Below are positions 6,669 to 9,008 of a DNA stretch of 9,008 nucleotides, one piece after another; the first letter of the stretch is position 1, and each line of letters starts with the position of its first letter. The DNA is from JAULUH01 sp032111745 (lineage in GTDB: Bacteria > Chloroflexota > Anaerolineae > JAAEKA01), in NCBI GenBank assembly GCA_032111745.1, contig JAULUH010000411.1, positions 1 to 9,008 of the forward strand. Reading direction: 5' to 3'. A model generated the notes under the pieces. The model did not search any database. It was given only the letters and a program-made list of their open reading frames with translations, and was not told where the DNA came from. Made by a program: the position numbers and the translations under genes.

Positions 6669-7448
6669 ATGGGTGCACAACAGAACGCTCAACCCGCGTT
6701 GCAGTATCTGGATTTTCAGGCCGCCGTCGGCATCACCAAGCACAATGGCGGGTTCGCGGCGACGGACGAGCTGCTGGCGCTGTGCCACATCGCGGAGGCC
6801 CGGGAGGTGCTGGAGGTGGGGTGTGGGATCGGCGTCGGGCCGGCCTACATGGCCAGAAAACACGGCTGCCGGGTCGTGGGTGTGGACGTATCGGAGCAGA
6901 TGATCGCGTGGTCGCGACAGCGGGCCAGGGAGGAAGGGATCGAGGACAAAGTCGAGTTCCAGGTAGCCGATGCGTCGCACCTGCCGTTCGCGGCCGGCCG
7001 GTTCGACATCGTGCTGTGCCAGTCGGTGCTGGCCTTTGTGGCAGACAAGGGGCAGGCGATTGCCGAGTGCGTGCGGGTGGCACGGCCGGGGGGCTATGTG
7101 GGGCTCAACGAGACGTTTTGGAAGGAGGAGCCGCCGGTTGAAGTGCGGGAGAGGGTGCGGGTGCAACTGGGCGCGGTGGATATCCCCACCGCCGGCACCT
7201 GGCAGGCCCTGTGGGAAGAGTCGGGACTGCAGGAGCGGGTGGTGAGGCTGTACGACATCGACCCGGGCCGGGAGATCCGGGACCGGATGCAGTGGGTGGG
7301 CCGGCGGTGGGCGCTGCGGGGTTTCGGCCGGCTGGCGCGGCTATACCTGACGGTGCCCGAGGTCAGGCAGTCGCTGCGGGAGCAGTTCCGGGCGCCGGCG
7401 GACGCGATCCAGCAGATGGGGTATGGGCTGTTTGTGGGGAGGAAGTAG
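6669..7448 (+). CDS. Class I SAM-dependent methyltransferase (UbiE-like fold)
   Basis: A 259-residue cytoplasmic enzyme expected to transfer a methyl group from S-adenosylmethionine; the acceptor is unknown. Motif I is VLEVGCGIGVG (47-57), motif II ends at Asp73 in VVGVDVS, and Asp101 in VADASHLPF is the usual adenine-contact acid. Motif IV is FDIVLCQSVL (112-121), followed by RVARPGGYVGLNE (136-148). The C-terminal half (150-259) is helical, Arg-rich and ends GYGLFVGRK; it probably forms the acceptor site. I chose ATG 6669 because AGGAAGGA lies 5 nt upstream; an in-frame ATG at 6645 has no ribosome binding site. The strong terminator upstream means it needs its own promoter between 6600 and 6656, but I saw no convincing -35/-10 pair there. 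Small-molecule methylation is more likely than nucleic acid methylation, since no DNA or RNA methylase motif is visible. Confidence 0.9.
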   Translation: MGAQQNAQPALQYLDFQAAVGITKHNGGFAATDELLALCHIAEAREVLEVGCGIGVGPAYMARKHGCRVVGVDVSEQMIAWSRQRAREEGIEDKVEFQVADASHLPFAAGRFDIVLCQSVLAFVADKGQAIAECVRVARPGGYVGLNETFWKEEPPVEVRERVRVQLGAVDIPTAGTWQALWEESGLQERVVRLYDIDPGREIRDRMQWVGRRWALRGFGRLARLYLTVPEVRQSLREQFRAPADAIQQMGYGLFVGRK

Positions 7449-7633
7449 GGGGGCGGACCCACTGACGGCTGGGTGGTGCAAGTGAGCATACCCCATCTTC
7501 TGCCTTTCTGATCAGCCAAATTCGAACATGAAATGATCCTGAGTTCGGGCCAGCGACGATCGATTACCTATTCACTTGCCGCCATAATCCTCAGCAGGGT
7601 TGTTGCCGGGGGAAGTAACGCCAGGCGCCTGGG
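7449..7633. other. Intergenic, nothing recognisable
   Basis: The region after the methyltransferase stop has no gene, no terminator with a T run and no strong promoter. A 12-bp perfect palindrome CCAGGCGCCTGG lies at 7621-7632, next to the broken coding fragment that follows. Confidence 0.5.
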
Positions 7634-7880
7634 GCCAAGCAGCTGGAGGCCGATATCGCAGGCCTGCGAGGAGCGGGCCTGCAGCCGGCGGAGGGTGATA
7701 TCCGTTGCCTGCTGGACGGCCACCTGGCGCGGGGGCCATCAACCGGCTTAGGGACGGGTGGCAGGGCGCCGAGGTGCCATTGGAGGAGCGCATGGCCACG
7801 GTCAGGGCCATGCTGCGAGGCATGGGCGAGGAGGTCGACGTGGAGAGCCTTGTGAAGCAGTATCTCCCCGTGCCCGGCGA
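7634..7880 (+). pseudogene. Frameshifted coding fragment, family not recognised
   Basis: Two adjoining stretches read like real protein in different frames. The first (7634-7732) gives AKQLEADIAGLRGAGLQPAE and on to CLLDGHLARG. The second (from about 7733) gives AINRLRDGWQGAEVPLEER, then RAMLRGMGEEVDVESLVKQY and LPVPGETL. The switch falls at a run of G residues (7730-7735), consistent with a one-base indel. Together they would make a helical, acidic segment of about 80 residues. No start codon with a ribosome binding site, no stop appropriate to a family and no recognisable motif are seen. After about 7890 the coding character is lost. I do not know what it was; the call rests on amino-acid composition alone. 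Confidence 0.35.
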
Positions 7881-7939
7881 GACTCTTCGCTGGCGGCTCG
7901 CACCTCATGGCCATTGGCGTCCCTCATGCCGCTCAGAGT

Positions 7940-7978
7940 GGCGCGAATGGGGGCAGGCGACCTGCCCGTTGGCGCGCC
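7940..7978. repeat. Two-tier palindrome (hairpin element)
   Basis: The inner stem GGGCAGG (7951-7957) pairs perfectly with CCTGCCC (7961-7967) around a CGA loop. The outer stem GGCGCG (7940-7945) pairs perfectly with CGCGCC (7973-7978), separated from the inner stem by a 5-by-5 internal loop. There is no T tract, so it is not a typical terminator. It may be a dispersed palindromic element. Confidence 0.6.
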
Positions 7979-8026
7979 TTGTGCCGCCTGGAGCCTGCGC
8001 CGAAGCCGGCACAGTGGCGACCATAG

Positions 8027-8040
8027 GGGACCTCTGTCCC
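8027..8040. repeat. Small hairpin GGGAC-CTCT-GTCCC
   Basis: A perfect 5-bp inverted repeat with a 4-nt loop, lying between the larger palindromes at 7940-7978 and 8081-8131 in otherwise non-coding sequence. No T tract follows on either strand. Confidence 0.35.
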
Positions 8041-8080
8041 TGGCCGCAGCGTAGGGCGCGGCATCCTCGGCCACGCGGCG

Positions 8081-8131
8081 GCCCCGGTAAAGTTGCCAAC
8101 TTTTCGGAAAAGTTGGCAACTTTATCGGGGC
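8081..8131. repeat. REP-like palindrome, copy 1 (downstream of RAYT relic)
   Basis: A perfect 18-bp inverted repeat around a single central G (8106): TAAAGTTGCCAACTTTTC (8088-8105) and its complement (8107-8124). Pairing extends through a G-T step to GCCCCG/CGGGGC (8081-8086/8126-8131). The core AGTTGCCAACT is itself nearly palindromic, so two smaller hairpins are nested in the large one. It directly abuts the truncated 3' end of the transposase relic. Confidence 0.95.
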
Positions 8132-8134
8132 GCG

Positions 8135-8404
8135 GCCGCCGAACCAGGCCAGCACGTCATCGCGCAGGATACGCGTTGGCCGCTCCGCGAGGATCGCTCC
8201 GTAGGATGACCACGGCCACTGGCGAAAGTTGGGGTCAGGCCGTGCTTTTCGGGGTTGCGGTGGACATATCTGACCAACGCCGCGAAGTAACGGTCGCTGT
8301 CCACCAGCCGGCGCTTGAACGGCAGCCCGGAGAAAGTTGGCAACTTGCGGCAAGTTGCCAACTTTTCTGTTGTTGCCGCGGTTGTAGATGTGGTAGTAGT
8401 TCCC
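8135..8404 (-). pseudogene. Degenerate RAYT / TnpA_REP (Y1 family) transposase
   Basis: REP-associated tyrosine transposases are HUH single-strand transposases that mobilise REP palindromes. Three pieces are visible on the minus strand. The N-terminal piece GNYYHIYNRGNNR (8366-8404) is the hallmark start of the family. A second piece (8221-8331, another frame) has FKRRLVDSDRYFAALVRYVH then RNPEKHGLT, the conserved FK...D...YIH-NP region. The third (8135-8230, back in the first frame) has FRQWPWSSYGAIL and DDVLAWFGG, the normal C-terminal region. Between pieces one and two the central part of the protein, with the HxH motif and catalytic tyrosine, is missing; a palindrome (8331-8368) sits in its place. 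A one-base deletion near 8230 separates pieces two and three. No start codon precedes piece one; another palindrome (8475-8515) lies upstream. The 3' end stops at copy 1 of the palindrome. It cannot encode an active enzyme. Confidence 0.85.
8331..8368. repeat. REP-like palindrome, copy 2 (inside the transposase relic)
   Basis: AAAGTTGGCAACTTG (8333-8347) is a perfect 15-bp inverted repeat of 8351-8365 around a CGG centre. Its arms share AAGTTGGCAACTT with copies 1 and 3, but the central part is different (CTTG-CGG-CAAG instead of CTTTTC-G-GAAAAG). It occupies the place of the missing catalytic core of the transposase. Confidence 0.93.
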
Positions 8405-8474
8405 CCCGACCAGGGGAATTTGGGCGGTCAGCCGTCGCCGCCTTGCGCTGCGGGCGTGGTGGCGTGGTGGCGTG

Positions 8475-8515
8475 GGTAGAGTTGCCAACTTTTCGGAAAA
8501 GTTGGCAACTCTACC
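8475..8515. repeat. REP-like palindrome, copy 3 (upstream of RAYT relic)
   Basis: A perfect 20-bp inverted repeat around one central G (8495): GGTAGAGTTGCCAACTTTTC (8475-8494) and its complement (8496-8515). It differs from copy 1 in a pair of compensating bases in the arms (AAAG/CTTT becomes AGAG/CTCT). It lies 9 bp downstream of the stop of the small minus-strand gene and could affect its mRNA 3' end, but there is no T tract after it. Confidence 0.96.
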
Positions 8516-8524
8516 TCCGCGCAC

Positions 8525-8890
8525 CTACCCGGCCAGCACCGTAAAGCGTACTGTGCCCCGGTGCTCGTCGTCCCAGTCGCCGCTCCAATCGCGCAGGCCA
8601 AAGGTTACCCGTACGGTTACGGTATCGTCGAACACGTCCTCCACAGCCACCCGTACATCCATGTGGCCCAGCGGGCGGCCCTCCCCCTCAAAGGCGCCCG
8701 ACTCGGACTCCTCGAATTCGACGTCGAAGCCGGTCAGCAGCGCGGCCGGGCTGGACACCGGCGGCGTGAAACCACCCACCTCGACCAGCTTGAAGCGCGG
8801 GAAGTCTCCGCCGGTCAGGTTTTCGTCCTCGGGGAGCGGCTCGCCCTTGCGGAGCATCTGGAACGTCGTCTCAGCATTCCTCACCTGCAT
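8525..8890 (-). CDS. Small acidic protein of unknown function
   Basis: A 121-residue protein whose family I do not recognise. It has no signal peptide or membrane segment and is rich in Glu and Asp. The first 40 residues are mixed (RNAETTFQMLRKGEPLPEDE, then FPRFKLVEVGGF). The second half alternates hydrophobic and charged residues (DVRVAVEDVFDDTVTVRVTF, residues 78-97; later GTVRFTVLAG), which suggests a beta-sandwich. The start at 8890 is well supported: AAGGAG (8897-8902, minus strand) lies 6 nt upstream. The codons look genuine (strong G/C third position). It follows a probable partial gene by about 54 bp, so the two may share a transcript. A short protein of this shape could be a structural or accessory subunit, but there is no evidence for a specific role. 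Confidence 0.75.
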   Translation of the reverse strand: MQVRNAETTFQMLRKGEPLPEDENLTGGDFPRFKLVEVGGFTPPVSSPAALLTGFDVEFEESESGAFEGEGRPLGHMDVRVAVEDVFDDTVTVRVTFGLRDWSGDWDDEHRGTVRFTVLAG

Positions 8891-8944
8891 GGTTCACTCC
8901 TTACCAAACCACACTCAAGGACAGCGGCTACGCTGCCCCTTGCT

Positions 8945-9008
8945 TCACGTTTCGCCAAAGTATTGAGGGGAAGGCGTTGGATCGACCAGCCGTACCTGCC
9001 GCCCTGTG
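8945..9008 (-). CDS. Possible C-terminal end of a gene running off the window
   Basis: On the minus strand one frame is open from the window edge and reads TGRQVRLVDPTPSPQYFGET before a TGA at 8945-8947. The composition is protein-like and the end lies 54 bp before the start of the small acidic protein, which suits an operon. Only 20 residues are visible, so the identity is unknown and the call could be a chance open frame. Confidence 0.35.
   Translation of the reverse strand, partial: TGRQVRLVDPTPSPQYFGET

Noticed and set aside
7802..8524. Intact minus-strand protein of 240 codons
   Set aside because: The frame includes translated palindromes and only two separate pieces of transposase, with the core missing and a frameshifted middle; it is a pseudogene.
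7705..8544. Plus-strand frame of 279 codons across the transposase relic
   Set aside because: Only the first part (to about 7880) looks coding; the rest reads through palindromes and the antisense of the relic.
8472..8966. Plus-strand frame of 164 codons over the small acidic gene
   Set aside because: Serine/threonine-rich shadow that begins inside a palindrome; the minus-strand frame has a strong ribosome binding site.

Overview
The window looks like a GC-rich genome from the phylum Chloroflexota (Anaerolineae or a relative). This is an inference from three things: the Thr/Pro-rich linker of a secreted lipoprotein, the GTTGCCAAC/GTTGGCAAC palindromes beside a REP-associated transposase relic, and intergenic CACGAAG- and GGAACACGGA-type low-complexity repeats. 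No rRNA, tRNA or CRISPR array is visible.

Region by region: 1-435 has no convincing gene and holds degenerate repeats. 436-4541 (minus strand) is a four-gene metal ABC transporter operon in the order binding lipoprotein, ATPase, permease, permease, resembling tro/mnt. It is driven by a near-consensus sigma-70 promoter (4571-4599). A dyad resembling DtxR/MntR-family operators (4544-4559) lies just downstream of the predicted transcription start. Both permeases carry C-terminal winged-helix-like extensions, and no separate metalloregulator is encoded here.

4542-4992 is a divergent intergenic region with four perfect 30-bp tandem repeats, a degenerate CGAAG tail, a plus-strand promoter and a leader with competing hairpins. 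4993-6540 (plus) encodes a lipid-anchored alpha/beta hydrolase that ends at a textbook intrinsic terminator (6566-6599). 6669-7448 (plus) encodes a class I SAM-dependent methyltransferase.

7449-8520 is a gene graveyard. It holds a frameshifted coding fragment of unknown identity, a structured hairpin at 7940-7978, and the gutted remains of a RAYT (TnpA_REP, Y1 family) transposase. The relic is bracketed and interrupted by three copies of a REP-like palindrome, one of which sits exactly where the catalytic core should be. 8525-8890 (minus) encodes a small acidic protein of unknown function, preceded by what looks like the C-terminal end of another minus-strand gene running off the window.

How the genes work together: the lipoprotein captures Mn/Zn/Fe-type divalent metal outside the membrane, the two permeases form the channel and the ATPase drives import. 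The operator suggests metal-responsive repression. The fused winged-helix domains raise the possibility that the transporter also carries its own DNA-binding modules, as in chlamydial YtgC-YtgR. The hydrolase and methyltransferase appear to be independent transcription units.
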